Of a stretch of DNA of 64,000 nucleotides, positions 48,730 to 57,384 are shown in pieces. The stretch is from Marinobacter flavimaris. GTDB taxonomy: Bacteria > Pseudomonadota > Gammaproteobacteria > Pseudomonadales > Oleiphilaceae. Position 1 is the stretch's first letter. Every line of letters begins with the position of its first letter. The notes beneath the pieces were generated by a model that saw only the letters and a list, made by a program, of their open reading frames with translations, searched no databases and was not told the DNA's origin. The DNA lies in assembly GCF_002933295.1 (NCBI RefSeq), contig NZ_PSSW01000001.1, positions 704,253 to 768,252 of the forward strand, given 5' to 3'. Position numbers and translations under genes: made by a program.

Positions 48730-50656
48730 CAAACCGGGCTTCCTGGAGTTTATTGTTCCGGGTGATCCGGAACAGAACACGGGCGGCTACCGGTATGTCC
48801 GCAAGCTCGTGGAAGCCCTGGGCGACGCCGGTTGCAGAGCCCGGGTCAGTGGGTTGCCCGGGCAGTTTCCACGCCCGGACAGGGTTGCCCGTAATGGGAT
48901 GGATAAGAAGCTCGCGAGTCTGCCTGATGGCGCCTCTGTGGTACTCGATGGTCTTGCCATGGGGGGGCTGCCGGAGATTGTTGAAAAGCATTCTCCACGC
49001 CTCAATCTGATCGCGCTGGTACACCACCCCCTGGCTGATGAAACGGGGATCAGCGAAGCCAATAGACAGTGGTTTTTTGATTCAGAAACGCGTGCGCTCG
49101 GATTTGTAAACGGGGTGATCACCACCAGCCAACACACCGCCGCTCGCCTGGCGGATTACGAGGTGCCGGCTGAGAGGATCAGGGTTGCCGAGCCGGGCGT
49201 CACCCGAGCCGCGAACCCCAGAGGCTGTGATCAGTCGTCGCAAACTGGTACCCCTCACATTCTGTGCGTTGCTCATCTGTCACCCCGAAAGGCCCAGCAT
49301 CAATTGGTGGAGGCGCTGGAAAACCTGAAGGGCGTGTCGTGGCAATGCACGTTGGCAGGGTCTTACAGTCGTGATCCGGAATACAGCCAGCAGGTTCGCC
49401 AGGCGATTGCAGAAGCGGGCCTTGAAGACAGGATTGCGCTGGCAGGGGAAGTCGAAGAAGCCGGGCTGGCCGAGCTCTACCGCAAGGCGGATCTCTTTGT
49501 ACTGCCTTCCCTGTACGAGGGCTATGGCATGGTGATTGATGAGGCGCTGGCGGAAGGGCTACCCGTTATTTCCTCCGATGGCGGCGCCCTTGCCAACACC
49601 TCCGCCAGGCCTGGTGTGGTTCAGTATTGTGCGGGCGATGTCAGGGCCCTTGAGGCGCGCCTCAGGAACTGGCTGGAACATCCGGAACAGCTTGAGCACG
49701 CCCGTAAACTTGCCGCGAGGGAATCCCGCCGAATCCGCTCATGGGCGGATACCGGCAAAGATGTCTTAGAAGCGCTGCACTATTTCAGTGGCCTTTCCAC
49801 GCATCTGCACCAGCATTCGGAATTCGAGAGCACATGGCTGGCAGCCCGGGAAGCAGCGGATCACCGGGCTCGCTCACAAGGGCTGACCGATCAGCTCAAT
49901 CAATGGTTGCTGAATCGTTATGATGGCTTGTCGCCCGAGAGCCACTACCCGATGCAAATTGTCGACATTGGAACCGGTCGTGGCTCAAACGCGCTTTTCC
50001 TGGTGCCTGCGCTGCAGGTGCCTCAAACCTGGCTGGCACTGGATCAGGATTCTGCATTATTGCGGGAGGCCGGACAGCGTGTGGACCGCCTGGATGTGCC
50101 GTTTGAAACCCGCACGGTTCAGTTGACGTCGGAAAACATGGAGCAACAACTGCCCCGTGAGGCGGACCTGATAACAGCGTCAGCACTGATTGATCTGGTT
50201 TCCGAGCCATGGCTGAATGCGTTAGCCCTGGCAGCCGCAAGAAGGAAGTCCGCGATGCTCATTGTGTTGAGCTACGCCGGTCACTTTGAGCTGGCTCCCG
50301 AGCATCCTGATGATGAGCTGGTAAAGACTCTGGTGAATCGGCACCAGCACGGCGACAAGGGAATTGGTGCCGCGCTGGGGCCGGAGGCCAGCACTGTGTT
50401 GCAAGACCTGCTGGTTGCCGAAGGTTACCGGGTTGAACTGGCGGAATCCCCCTGGATGCTGGATGGCAGGGATCACGCATTGGCCAAAATGCTGATGCAG
50501 GGCTGGATCGACGCGGCCATTGAGCAGTCACCTCACGAGGCGGACCGATTGTCACGCTGGCTGGAGAGACGCAATCACCAGTTATCCGAAGGGGATCTGA
50601 CGATTGTTGTGAGACATCTGGATCTGCTGGCGTTGCCACCTGAGGCATTGCCTTGA
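48716..50656 (+). CDS. Glycosyltransferase (GT4-type) fused to a methyltransferase
   Basis: 646 residues in two parts. Residues 1 to about 375 form a GT-B glycosyltransferase with PHILCVAHLSPRKAQHQLVEAL, LFVLPSLYEGYG and the E-x7-E motif (EGYGMVIDEALAEGLP). Residues about 400-580 form a Rossmann SAM-dependent methyltransferase with motif I VDIGTGRGSNALFL near residue 415 and the acidic LALDQD that follows. It could glycosylate and methylate one product. ATG 48716 is preferred over an in-frame TTG at 48698. The stop overlaps the start of the UPF0104 gene. Confidence 0.85.
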   Translation: MPESDKPGFLEFIVPGDPEQNTGGYRYVRKLVEALGDAGCRARVSGLPGQFPRPDRVARNGMDKKLASLPDGASVVLDGLAMGGLPEIVEKHSPRLNLIALVHHPLADETGISEANRQWFFDSETRALGFVNGVITTSQHTAARLADYEVPAERIRVAEPGVTRAANPRGCDQSSQTGTPHILCVAHLSPRKAQHQLVEALENLKGVSWQCTLAGSYSRDPEYSQQVRQAIAEAGLEDRIALAGEVEEAGLAELYRKADLFVLPSLYEGYGMVIDEALAEGLPVISSDGGALANTSARPGVVQYCAGDVRALEARLRNWLEHPEQLEHARKLAARESRRIRSWADTGKDVLEALHYFSGLSTHLHQHSEFESTWLAAREAADHRARSQGLTDQLNQWLLNRYDGLSPESHYPMQIVDIGTGRGSNALFLVPALQVPQTWLALDQDSALLREAGQRVDRLDVPFETRTVQLTSENMEQQLPREADLITASALIDLVSEPWLNALALAAARRKSAMLIVLSYAGHFELAPEHPDDELVKTLVNRHQHGDKGIGAALGPEASTVLQDLLVAEGYRVELAESPWMLDGRDHALAKMLMQGWIDAAIEQSPHEADRLSRWLERRNHQLSEGDLTIVVRHLDLLALPPEALP

Positions 50657-51576
50657 CCGAACTGCGTCAAAGGCAGGTGAAGTTGGCTGCCCGTTGGTTA
50701 TTCACGGTTCTGGTGATCGGATTCGTGATCCGCTCTATCGATGCAGGTGAGCTCTGGCAGGAGCTTGCCCGCTTTTCTCCTTATGTCCTGGTTCCCGCAC
50801 TGGCGCTTACGGTCTTTCAGGTGGCGTTGTCCGCCTGGCGATGGCGTTACACCGTCGAACGGCTCGGGCTGCCCCTGGCCTATGGTGTAGCGGTGCGGGA
50901 GTACTATCTGGCGACGTTTCTGAACCAGGTGTTGCCGGGAGGTGTGCTCGGCGACGTAAACCGGGCCTGGCGACATGGCAGCGGCGCCGGAGAGCGCCTC
51001 TCCGCGGTGCACGGGGTGGCCATCGAGCGACTTTCAGGCCAACTGGTTTTGGCGCTGGTGGTTGTCATATCGGTCAGCTGGTTGCTCGGTTCCGGACGGG
51101 TAACGGCTGGTCAATGGAATGGCGGGTTCTGGCTGGGCGTCGGCGTTATTGCGGTGTTTCTTGCACTCTGGTTGGCCCTGAAAACCGGGCTGGCGGCTTA
51201 TCTTCAGCGGCTCAGACAGGATCTCTACCAGTCTTTGCTAAACCGAACGGTGTTGCCGGTACAGATCGGTTCATCTTTACTGGTGCTGGCGAGCTATCTT
51301 GGGGTGTTTCTCTGCCTGGCCTGGGGCGCAGGCTATATCGAAAGCACAGAGTCGGCGGCCATCATTGTCAGTCTGGGCAGTATTCTGCTGCTGAGTATGG
51401 TAATACCGCTGACGGTTGCCGGTTGGGGCATCCGCGAGGGCGCTGCAGCCTTGTTATGGCCAATGGCGGGATTGCCCGCGGAGCAGGGCGTGGCACTGAG
51501 CGTTGGGTACGGGGCGTTGGTGTTGGTGTCCAGTCTGCCAGGGGCTGCTTTTTTTCGACCTACACATCACGGGTAA
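50653..51576 (+). CDS. UPF0104/lysylphosphatidylglycerol synthase transmembrane-region protein
   Basis: 307 residues with about eight membrane helices, of the flippase-like UPF0104 family (YYLATFLNQVLPGGVLGDVNRAWRH is the conserved LNxVLPGGxGGD segment; GWGIREGAAALLWPMAG is also characteristic). It starts with TTG at 50653, coupled to the glycosyltransferase stop. Family members move lipids across the membrane or support aminoacyl-lipid synthases. Here it may flip the product of the upstream enzymes. It ends 17 bp inside the convergent RibD-type gene. Confidence 0.83.
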   Translation: MTELRQRQVKLAARWLFTVLVIGFVIRSIDAGELWQELARFSPYVLVPALALTVFQVALSAWRWRYTVERLGLPLAYGVAVREYYLATFLNQVLPGGVLGDVNRAWRHGSGAGERLSAVHGVAIERLSGQLVLALVVVISVSWLLGSGRVTAGQWNGGFWLGVGVIAVFLALWLALKTGLAAYLQRLRQDLYQSLLNRTVLPVQIGSSLLVLASYLGVFLCLAWGAGYIESTESAAIIVSLGSILLLSMVIPLTVAGWGIREGAAALLWPMAGLPAEQGVALSVGYGALVLVSSLPGAAFFRPTHHG

Positions 51577-52432
51577 AATCGAGGTCGAAGAGCATATCGC
51601 TGCCGAGGTTTATAAGTTGGGCGCGAGGTCGCAAGGCATCATCCAAAAAATCGATCTCGGGAAGCGAGAAAGCTGGCCTGCCGCTGCCAATGATCATGGG
51701 CGCAACCATCACGTGCAGGCGGTCCAGCAAGCCGGCGTTCAGGAAGCACGAAACGGTAACACCGCCCCCTTCCACAAAGACTTTTTTCAGCCCCAGGTCT
51801 GCGAGAACCTCGAGGATCACTCTCGGATCGACGGCATCTTCGGATTCGGCATCCCCGAGACAGGGAATCTCAGTAACTCCGGAACCGATCGATGGATTCT
51901 TCGCTTTCTCGTAAGTACCCGCCACCAACCGCAGGGTGGGAGCTTCGCCATCGGTGAACAGGTCATGGCTGTCCGGTACGCGATGGTGACGGTCAATGAC
52001 CACGCGCACGGGGTTGCGGCCACTGGTGCGGCGAACGGTCAACCGGGGATTGTCTGTAGTTGCGGTTCCGGCTCCAACAACAACCGCATCCGACACTGCT
52101 CGGATCCGGTGCAGATGGGTAATTCCATCGTCGCCGTTGATGAAACGGGAGCGACCGGTAACCGTGGCAATGCGTCCGTCCAGGCTCTGGCCCAACTGAC
52201 CAATAACTTTGGGGCTGCCGTTATCTGGCACGGGCCGACAAAGGGGTAGGAATACCGCGAGCAGATCCTTCGCCTCACCCGTCGCCGGTTGCATCAGGTG
52301 CCAAGCCCCGTGGCCGTTGAGTTTTACCGCTTCTTTGTCGGTTCCCGGCAATGGCAGTGTCACATTGCTGCGGTTAACTGCGCTAAGCACCAACTCCCAT
52401 GCCGAGTCGATATCCAGAGTTCTTGCCGCCAT
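51560..52432 (-). CDS. RibD C-terminal-domain reductase
   Basis: 290 residues. The C-terminal two thirds match the dihydrofolate-reductase-like RibD reductase domain: VIGQLGQSLDGRIAT, DAVVVGAGTATTDNPRLTVR, FVEGGGVTVSCFLNAGLLDRLHVMVAPMIIGSGRPAF. The N-terminal 75 residues are not a RibD deaminase and are unassigned. Such stand-alone reductases act on pyrimidine, pterin or lactone substrates. It is convergent with and overlaps the UPF0104 gene by 17 bp, and probably serves the same pathway as the pterin-synthase homologue. Confidence 0.83.
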   Translation of the reverse strand: MAARTLDIDSAWELVLSAVNRSNVTLPLPGTDKEAVKLNGHGAWHLMQPATGEAKDLLAVFLPLCRPVPDNGSPKVIGQLGQSLDGRIATVTGRSRFINGDDGITHLHRIRAVSDAVVVGAGTATTDNPRLTVRRTSGRNPVRVVIDRHHRVPDSHDLFTDGEAPTLRLVAGTYEKAKNPSIGSGVTEIPCLGDAESEDAVDPRVILEVLADLGLKKVFVEGGGVTVSCFLNAGLLDRLHVMVAPMIIGSGRPAFSLPEIDFLDDALRPRAQLINLGSDMLFDLDFTRDV

Positions 52433-52573
52433 AATTAGCCTGTTTGGTTGTTGCCATCTTCAGTATAGGCAGATTGTGTGCAAAGCTATATGTACGTTAC
52501 ATTTCTGGATTGATTCACTTCGCAGGGCATTATCGGGACGAGTATCCCGGCTTGGATGACGAGGTAAGTGGCC

Positions 52574-52810
52574 ATGCAGCATGCGCAACCCATTCAGCAC
52601 TGGGAGCCAGAAAAGCCTGAGGACCATGGGCAACTCGAGCTGCCCGGTATTGCCCTGGATAAGAGCGACGAACTTCTGGAGTCGCTGGATGAGCTGGAAC
52701 AAGTCCTTGATAAGGTCCAGTTGACCACGGAAGAAGCGGAGCTTCTTCGCCGGTTCCGCAGGACCAGTGCGGAAAACCGGCGAATGATTCTGCAAATCCT
52801 GGGCAACTGA
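52574..52810 (+). CDS. Small acidic helical protein of unknown function
   Basis: 78 residues, rich in Glu/Leu with heptad-like spacing (LDKSDELLESLDELEQVLDKVQ) and a basic C-terminal helix (LLRRFRRTSAENRRMILQIL), suggesting a coiled coil or adaptor. The ATG at 52574 is preferred over GTG 52568 because GAGG sits nine bases upstream. No family is recognised. It lies between the divergent RibD-type gene and the convergent galU. Confidence 0.6.
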   Translation: MQHAQPIQHWEPEKPEDHGQLELPGIALDKSDELLESLDELEQVLDKVQLTTEEAELLRRFRRTSAENRRMILQILGN

Positions 52811-52826
52811 TCCCGCCCAAGATGCC

Positions 52827-53663
52827 TTATTTGCCTTTTTTGTAGATATTCTCGTAAACGTAGTTGGTGGCTTCCACGAAGCCATCAATGCTGCCGCAAT
52901 CGAACCGGCGCCCTTTGAACTGATAAGCCAGTACGCAACCGTTTTTCGCCTGCTCGAGAAGGGCATCGGTGATCTGGACTTCACCGTTCTTGCCCGCCGG
53001 GGTCTTCTCAATAATTTCGAAGATATCCGGCGTGAGAATATAGCGGCCGATAATGGCGAGGTTGCTGGGCGCATCTTCCGGAGCCGGCTTTTCTACCATG
53101 TCTGTGATCCGGTAGAGGCCATCTTTCATGGATTCACCGGCGATCACCCCGTACTTGTGGGTTTCATCAGCCGGCACTTCTTCTATGGCTACAATAGAGC
53201 AGCGGAACTGGTTGTAGAGCTTCACCATTTGCGCCAGGACGCCATCTTCACCATCGGGGCCAATGCAAAAGTCATCCGCCAGCACGACCGCAAACGGGTT
53301 GTCACCCACCAGATTGCGACCAGTCAGTATGGCGTGGCCGAGGCCCTTCATCTCATTCTGCCGAGTGAAGGCAAAACTGTTGTGGTCGATCAGTTCGCGG
53401 ATGGAGGTCAGCAGCTCTTCCTTACCCGAGCCGGCAATCTGTTGTTCGAGCTCGTAGCTGATGTCGAAATGATCTTCGATAGCGCGCTTGCCCCGACCGG
53501 TCACGAAGCCGAATTCGTGAATACCTGCTTCGGAGGCTTCCTCAACGCCGTACTGAACCAGGGGTTTGTTCACTACCGGCAGGATCTCCTTGGGCATCGC
53601 CTTGGTGGCCGGAAGAAAGCGGGTGCCGTAGCCGGCGACGGGAAACAGGCATTTTTTGATCAT
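52827..53663 (-). CDS. galU: UTP-glucose-1-phosphate uridylyltransferase
   Basis: Makes UDP-glucose from UTP and glucose-1-phosphate. The 278-residue protein begins MIKKCLFPVAGYGTRFLPATK, the nucleotidyltransferase signature (G-x-G-T-R). It contains the uridyl-binding NEMKGLGHAI, the DDF segment VVLADDF and EKPAPEDAPSNLAIIGRYIL. The length matches Pseudomonas-type GalU. The ATG at 53663 is chosen over an upstream in-frame start at 53747. It supplies UDP-glucose to Ugd and GalE elsewhere in the window and possibly to OpgD-related glucans. Confidence 0.96.
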   Translation of the reverse strand: MIKKCLFPVAGYGTRFLPATKAMPKEILPVVNKPLVQYGVEEASEAGIHEFGFVTGRGKRAIEDHFDISYELEQQIAGSGKEELLTSIRELIDHNSFAFTRQNEMKGLGHAILTGRNLVGDNPFAVVLADDFCIGPDGEDGVLAQMVKLYNQFRCSIVAIEEVPADETHKYGVIAGESMKDGLYRITDMVEKPAPEDAPSNLAIIGRYILTPDIFEIIEKTPAGKNGEVQITDALLEQAKNGCVLAYQFKGRRFDCGSIDGFVEATNYVYENIYKKGK

Positions 53664-54046
53664 ATCGTTCGTCCTTTGATGGTCGGTTTCACGCCCTGTG
53701 GGCTGCTTAACGCCTTTGCGTAAGCCTATTAACAAGTGTTCTATCACAAAGTGTGCCGAGTTTACCCAAGTTGTAACGACAAATGCAGGGGCGTGATGGA
53801 AATTGTACGTTCTAGCAAAGAGCTATGGCCCTTTAGAGGAGGGTTCTTCAGGTTTACCATCACCAAAAATTTCTCTGATCAGAGGTCTCTTAGTGCGATC
53901 CTCCTTGCCTGATTGCACTATTTTGGTGCGCTTCCGGCGGCGTGGGTTCCTTGCCCGGATAGGCTCTCTACCTTTTATTGTTCGTACATAGTCCACGTGA
54001 TCTTCTCTATGGCAATCTATGGCCCGGCACAGGAGGGGCGAGAACA
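53664..54046. other. Intergenic region between galU and opgD
   Basis: A 383-bp divergent gap that must hold both promoters; none is clear-cut. It contains a perfect 12-bp palindrome CTCTGATCAGAG at 53873-53884, which could be an operator. A short minus-strand reading frame is also present (listed separately). The DNA from about 53.8 to 54.0 kb is visibly AT-richer than the flanking genes. Confidence 0.5.
53823..53999 (-). CDS. Possible small basic protein in the galU-opgD gap
   Basis: A minus-strand frame of about 58 codons beginning at a GTG at 53999, with AGAGAAG a few bases upstream. It encodes a strongly basic peptide (IKGREPIRARNPRRRKRTK, then a Lys/Glu-rich end). It uses several rare codons (AGA, AGG, ATA). 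No family is recognised; it may well be spurious. It overlaps the 5' untranslated region of opgD. Confidence 0.25.
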   Translation of the reverse strand, partial: HVDYVRTIKGREPIRARNPRRRKRTKIVQSGKEDRTKRPLIREIFGDGKPEEPSSKGP

Positions 54047-55633
54047 ATGGACAGACGAACGCTGATCAAGGGGCTCGGAGCACTGGTAAGTGCCGGCGCG
54101 TTACCACTGTCGCCTCTGGTGAACGGTGCCGGCCTCCAACCAGTTGCTGGTAGCAGTCCCCGTGCCTTCAACTACGCCTGGCTCAAAGGTCGGGCCCGGG
54201 CACTGGCAGCTGAGGCGTATGTCTCTCATAAGGATGAATTGCCCCAATCACTGAAATCCATTTCCTGGGATGACTATCAGGCCATCGCCTTCAGGTCCGA
54301 CCGGGCGCTCTGGCGCGACGACGACACTGCTTTCCAGATTCAGCTCTTCCACCTTGGGCTGTATTTCCAACAACCCGTAAAAATCCATGAAGTCACTGAT
54401 GGCGAGGCAACGGAACTGGCCTATCGACAGGATCTGTTCCGGTACAACGGCGATCAGCCCCTGGGCGATTTGCCAGAAGACCTGGGCTACGCCGGTTTTC
54501 GGATCCACTACCATAAAAACTTTGCCCTGGATCTCGCCGCCTTCCTGGGCGCCAGTTACTTTCGGGCGGTGGGCTCGGAGATGCAGTACGGCCTGTCGGC
54601 CAGAGGGCTGGCCATTGATACCGGCATGGATCGCAAAGAAGAGTTTCCCCGGTTTTCCGAGTTCTGGCTGGAGAAACCGGCCCCGGGCAGCCAGCAACTC
54701 AGGGTATGGGCTCTGTTGGATTCCCCCAGTACCACCGGCGCCTACTCGTTTGTGCTCGACCCGGGGCGCAACATGGTCATGGATGTGGATGCGGCACTCT
54801 ATCCGAGAACAGAAATTACCCGGGCGGGCATTGCACCGCTGACCAGCATGTACCAGGTGGGCGAAAATGATGATCGCATGGGCTACGACTGGCGTCCGGA
54901 AATACACGATTCTGACGGCCTCGCAATTCGCAACGGCAACGGCGAGTGGTTGTGGCGGCCGCTGGTGAATCCCGTCAATCTCCGGTTCAACACTTTTCAG
55001 GACAACAATCCCGTCGGCTTTGGCCTGCTCCAGCGGGACAGGGATTTCGACCACTACCAGGATGATGGCGTGTTTTACGATCGCCGGCCCAGCCTCTGGG
55101 TGGAGCCCCGGGGAGACTGGGGGCGGGGCAGTGTTGATCTGGTGGAAATCCCTACCGTGGATGAAACCTTCGACAACATCGTCGCCTTCTGGCGCCCGCA
55201 GGAACCTCTGTTGCCAGGCCGGGAATACCTCTACAGCTACCGCCTGCACTGGGGCGAGCAAGCTCCGTTGCAACCATATGAATTAGCCACTGTGCAGGCA
55301 ACCAGGACCGGGCTGGGCGGTGTTGTGGGTCAGGAGCGCACCTATTTCTCTTGGCGCTTTGCCGTTGATTTCGCCGGCGGCGCGCTTCAAATGCTCGCCA
55401 AGGATGCAGGGGTAGAGACGGTCATAAGCGTGAGCCGCGGAGACGTCGAAATCACTTCCGCAAGACCATTGTCTGCAATCAATGGCTACCGGGCCATGTT
55501 TGACCTCGTGCCAGATGATTCCACTGAACCTGTCAATATCCGCCTGTACCTCAGGCTGGGCGGCGAGCCGCTGACGGAGACCTGGCTATATCAGTACACT
55601 CCGCCACCGGTCGACGAACGCCAGATCTACTGA
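54047..55633 (+). CDS. opgD: Periplasmic glucan biosynthesis protein OpgD (MdoD)
   Basis: 528 residues beginning with a twin-arginine signal (MDRRTLIKGLGALVSAGALPL), then the MdoG/MdoD fold (WDDYQAIAFRSDRALWRDD; FQIQLFHLGLYFQQPVKIHEV; FVLDPGRNMVMDVDAALYPR). OpgD shapes the osmoregulated periplasmic glucans after export by OpgH. A strong AGGAGGGG precedes ATG 54047. No opgG or opgH is adjacent, so it is an orphan in this window; a partner may lie elsewhere. Confidence 0.93.
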   Translation: MDRRTLIKGLGALVSAGALPLSPLVNGAGLQPVAGSSPRAFNYAWLKGRARALAAEAYVSHKDELPQSLKSISWDDYQAIAFRSDRALWRDDDTAFQIQLFHLGLYFQQPVKIHEVTDGEATELAYRQDLFRYNGDQPLGDLPEDLGYAGFRIHYHKNFALDLAAFLGASYFRAVGSEMQYGLSARGLAIDTGMDRKEEFPRFSEFWLEKPAPGSQQLRVWALLDSPSTTGAYSFVLDPGRNMVMDVDAALYPRTEITRAGIAPLTSMYQVGENDDRMGYDWRPEIHDSDGLAIRNGNGEWLWRPLVNPVNLRFNTFQDNNPVGFGLLQRDRDFDHYQDDGVFYDRRPSLWVEPRGDWGRGSVDLVEIPTVDETFDNIVAFWRPQEPLLPGREYLYSYRLHWGEQAPLQPYELATVQATRTGLGGVVGQERTYFSWRFAVDFAGGALQMLAKDAGVETVISVSRGDVEITSARPLSAINGYRAMFDLVPDDSTEPVNIRLYLRLGGEPLTETWLYQYTPPPVDERQIY

Positions 55634-55646
55634 TTGGCTCTGCCTA

Positions 55647-55656
55647 TTGTAAACAA
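55647..55656. promoter_or_regulatory. GntR operator copy 1 (TTGTAAACAA)
   Basis: Matches the FadR/FCD-family palindrome TTGTNNACAA. It is the farthest of three copies upstream of the gntR-prp operon. Confidence 0.6.
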
Positions 55657-55675
55657 TCTGCAGCTCAATTTAGCC

Positions 55676-55692
55676 AATATTGTTGACAATAT
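55676..55692. promoter_or_regulatory. GntR operator copy 2 (extended palindrome)
   Basis: TATTGTTGACAATA inside a 17-bp near-perfect palindrome; the best of the three TTGTNNACAA copies. Confidence 0.72.
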
Positions 55693-55731
55693 GATCGCTC
55701 AAGCGTAGCTTTGCTCAAAATCAACCCGGTT

Positions 55732-55741
55732 TTGTTGACAA
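55732..55741. promoter_or_regulatory. GntR operator copy 3 (TTGTTGACAA)
   Basis: The copy ends 3 bp before the gntR start codon, so a bound repressor would block transcription or initiation of its own gene. Confidence 0.68.
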
Positions 55742-55744
55742 ACT

Positions 55745-56425
55745 ATGGCTGAGTTACTGTCTACTACCTACACCCGCGCCGACGAGGCTTTCGATTGTCT
55801 GCAAACGGCAATCGTCAAAGGGGAACTGGCGCCCGGCGAGAAGATCGGCGAACTGGAGCTTTGTTCCCGTTTTAACCTCACGCGTGGCCCGCTCCGGGAA
55901 GCGCTGGGCCGTCTTGAATCCCGCGGCCTTCTGGTGCGCCGTCCCCACGCCGGCGTCAAGGTGGTTTCAGTCAGCGCATCCGAGTTAATGGAGCTCTACC
56001 GCATACGCGAAGTCATGGAGGGGCTGGCCGCTCGACAGGCCGCCGAGCGCATGACCGACCAGGAAATTGCCGACCTTCAGGCCACCCTCGACACCCACGA
56101 ACGCATGATCGATGAAGCCCAGGGCCAGGCCTATTACCAGGCCGAAGGGGATTACGACTTCCACCACAGAATCGCCACCGGTAGCCGCAATACCAAACTT
56201 GCCCAGATGCTGCTGGGTGATCTTTATTACATGGTACGGATGTACCGTTACCGTCTCAGCACCTCCACCGGGCGCCCCCAGCGGGCACTGGGTGAACACC
56301 GCCGTATCGTCGAGGCCATCGCCCAGCGCGATGGGGAACTCGCCGAATTTCTGATGAAACGCCATATCAACGCAGCAAGACAGAACATCGAGAGAAAGAT
56401 CGAGGAAGGCGAGCTCACAATTTGA
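55745..56425 (+). CDS. GntR-family (FadR/FCD) regulator of the methylcitrate operon
   Basis: 226 residues: an N-terminal winged helix-turn-helix (LCSRFNLTRGPLREALGRLESRGLLVRR) and a C-terminal FCD ligand domain with metal-binding Asp/His residues (DYDFHHRIA; LGEHRRIVEAI). It is the first gene before prpB, prpC, acnD, prpF and prpD. Homologues in this position repress the cluster until 2-methylcitrate or a related acid binds. The start lies just 3 bp after the third operator copy, which points to autoregulation. Confidence 0.9.
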   Translation: MAELLSTTYTRADEAFDCLQTAIVKGELAPGEKIGELELCSRFNLTRGPLREALGRLESRGLLVRRPHAGVKVVSVSASELMELYRIREVMEGLAARQAAERMTDQEIADLQATLDTHERMIDEAQGQAYYQAEGDYDFHHRIATGSRNTKLAQMLLGDLYYMVRMYRYRLSTSTGRPQRALGEHRRIVEAIAQRDGELAEFLMKRHINAARQNIERKIEEGELTI

Positions 56426-56429
56426 ACAA

Positions 56430-56442
56430 GGGGTCAGACCCC
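56430..56442. repeat. REP-like GGGGTCAGACCCC element, copy 1
   Basis: A 13-bp near-palindrome between gntR and prpB. The GGGGTCAGA core recurs in the inverted element at 57385-57415. Confidence 0.5.
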
Positions 56443-56486
56443 GATTTCACGCACAAATTTACGAATAACCAAGAGAGGCCAACACC

Positions 56487-57374
56487 ATGTCCAACAAACT
56501 CAGCCCCGGCGCCCGCTTCCGCAAAGCGCTCAAAGACAACCAGCCCCTTCAGATTGTCGGAACCATCAACGCCTACGCCGCTATGATGGCCGAGAAAGTG
56601 GGTCATCAGGCCATTTATCTTTCCGGTGGCGGCGTCGCTAACGCCTCCTACGGTTTGCCGGATCTGGGCATGACCTCCATGAACGATGTGGTCGAGGACG
56701 TTCGCCGAATTACCGCAGCTACCGACGTACCTTTGCTGGTTGATATTGATACCGGCTGGGGTGGTGCTTTCAACATCGGCCGCACCATCCGCGAGATGGA
56801 GCGTGCCGGTGCAGCCGCTGTCCACATCGAAGACCAGGTTGCCCAGAAACGCTGTGGTCACCGCCCGAACAAGGAAATCGTGTCGCAGGAGGAGATGGTC
56901 GACCGCATCAAGGCCGCCGTGGATGCCCGGGAAGACAAAGACTTCTTTATCATGGCCCGTACCGACGCGTTCCAAAAAGAGGGCCTCGAAGCCGCTATCG
57001 AGCGCGCCAAGGCCTGCATTGAAGCCGGCGCCGACGGCATCTTTGCCGAAGCGGTTACGGAACTTGAGCACTACAAGGCCTTCTCCGAAGCTCTGGACGT
57101 ACCCATCCTGGCCAACATCACCGAATTTGGTGCCACACCGCTATACAACCGCAAGGAACTGGCCGAAGCCGGCGCCGACATGGTTCTGTACCCGCTCAGC
57201 GCCTTCCGCGCCATGAACAAGGCCGCTCTGACTGTTTACCAGAACATCCTGGAGAAGGGCGACCAGAAAGACGTGGTTGATATGATGCAGACCCGTATGG
57301 AGCTGTACGATTTCCTGAACTACCACGATTTCGAGCAGAAGCTGGACCAGCTGTTCCAGCAGAGCAAAGGCTAA
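56487..57374 (+). CDS. prpB: 2-methylisocitrate lyase
   Basis: Cleaves 2-methylisocitrate to pyruvate and succinate, the last step of the methylcitrate cycle. The 295-residue isocitrate-lyase-family barrel shows the catalytic Cys123 in KRCGHRPNK (variant of KKCGH), the metal-site [10 protein letters not shown] and [15 protein letters not shown]. An AGAGG ribosome site precedes the ATG. It lies 61 bp after gntR, with a small REP-like palindrome in the gap. Confidence 0.95.
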   Translation: MSNKLSPGARFRKALKDNQPLQIVGTINAYAAMMAEKVGHQAIYLSGGGVANASYGLPDLGMTSMNDVVEDVRRITAATDVPLLVDIDTGWGGAFNIGRTIREMERAGAAAVHIEDQVAQKRCGHRPNKEIVSQEEMVDRIKAAVDAREDKDFFIMARTDAFQKEGLEAAIERAKACIEAGADGIFAEAVTELEHYKAFSEALDVPILANITEFGATPLYNRKELAEAGADMVLYPLSAFRAMNKAALTVYQNILEKGDQKDVVDMMQTRMELYDFLNYHDFEQKLDQLFQQSKG

Positions 57375-57384
57375 CGACTGCGAT

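Noticed and set aside
50841..51914. A 357-codon plus-strand frame overlapping the UPF0104 gene
   Set aside because: It is out of frame with a clear membrane protein and runs into the antisense of the RibD-type gene.
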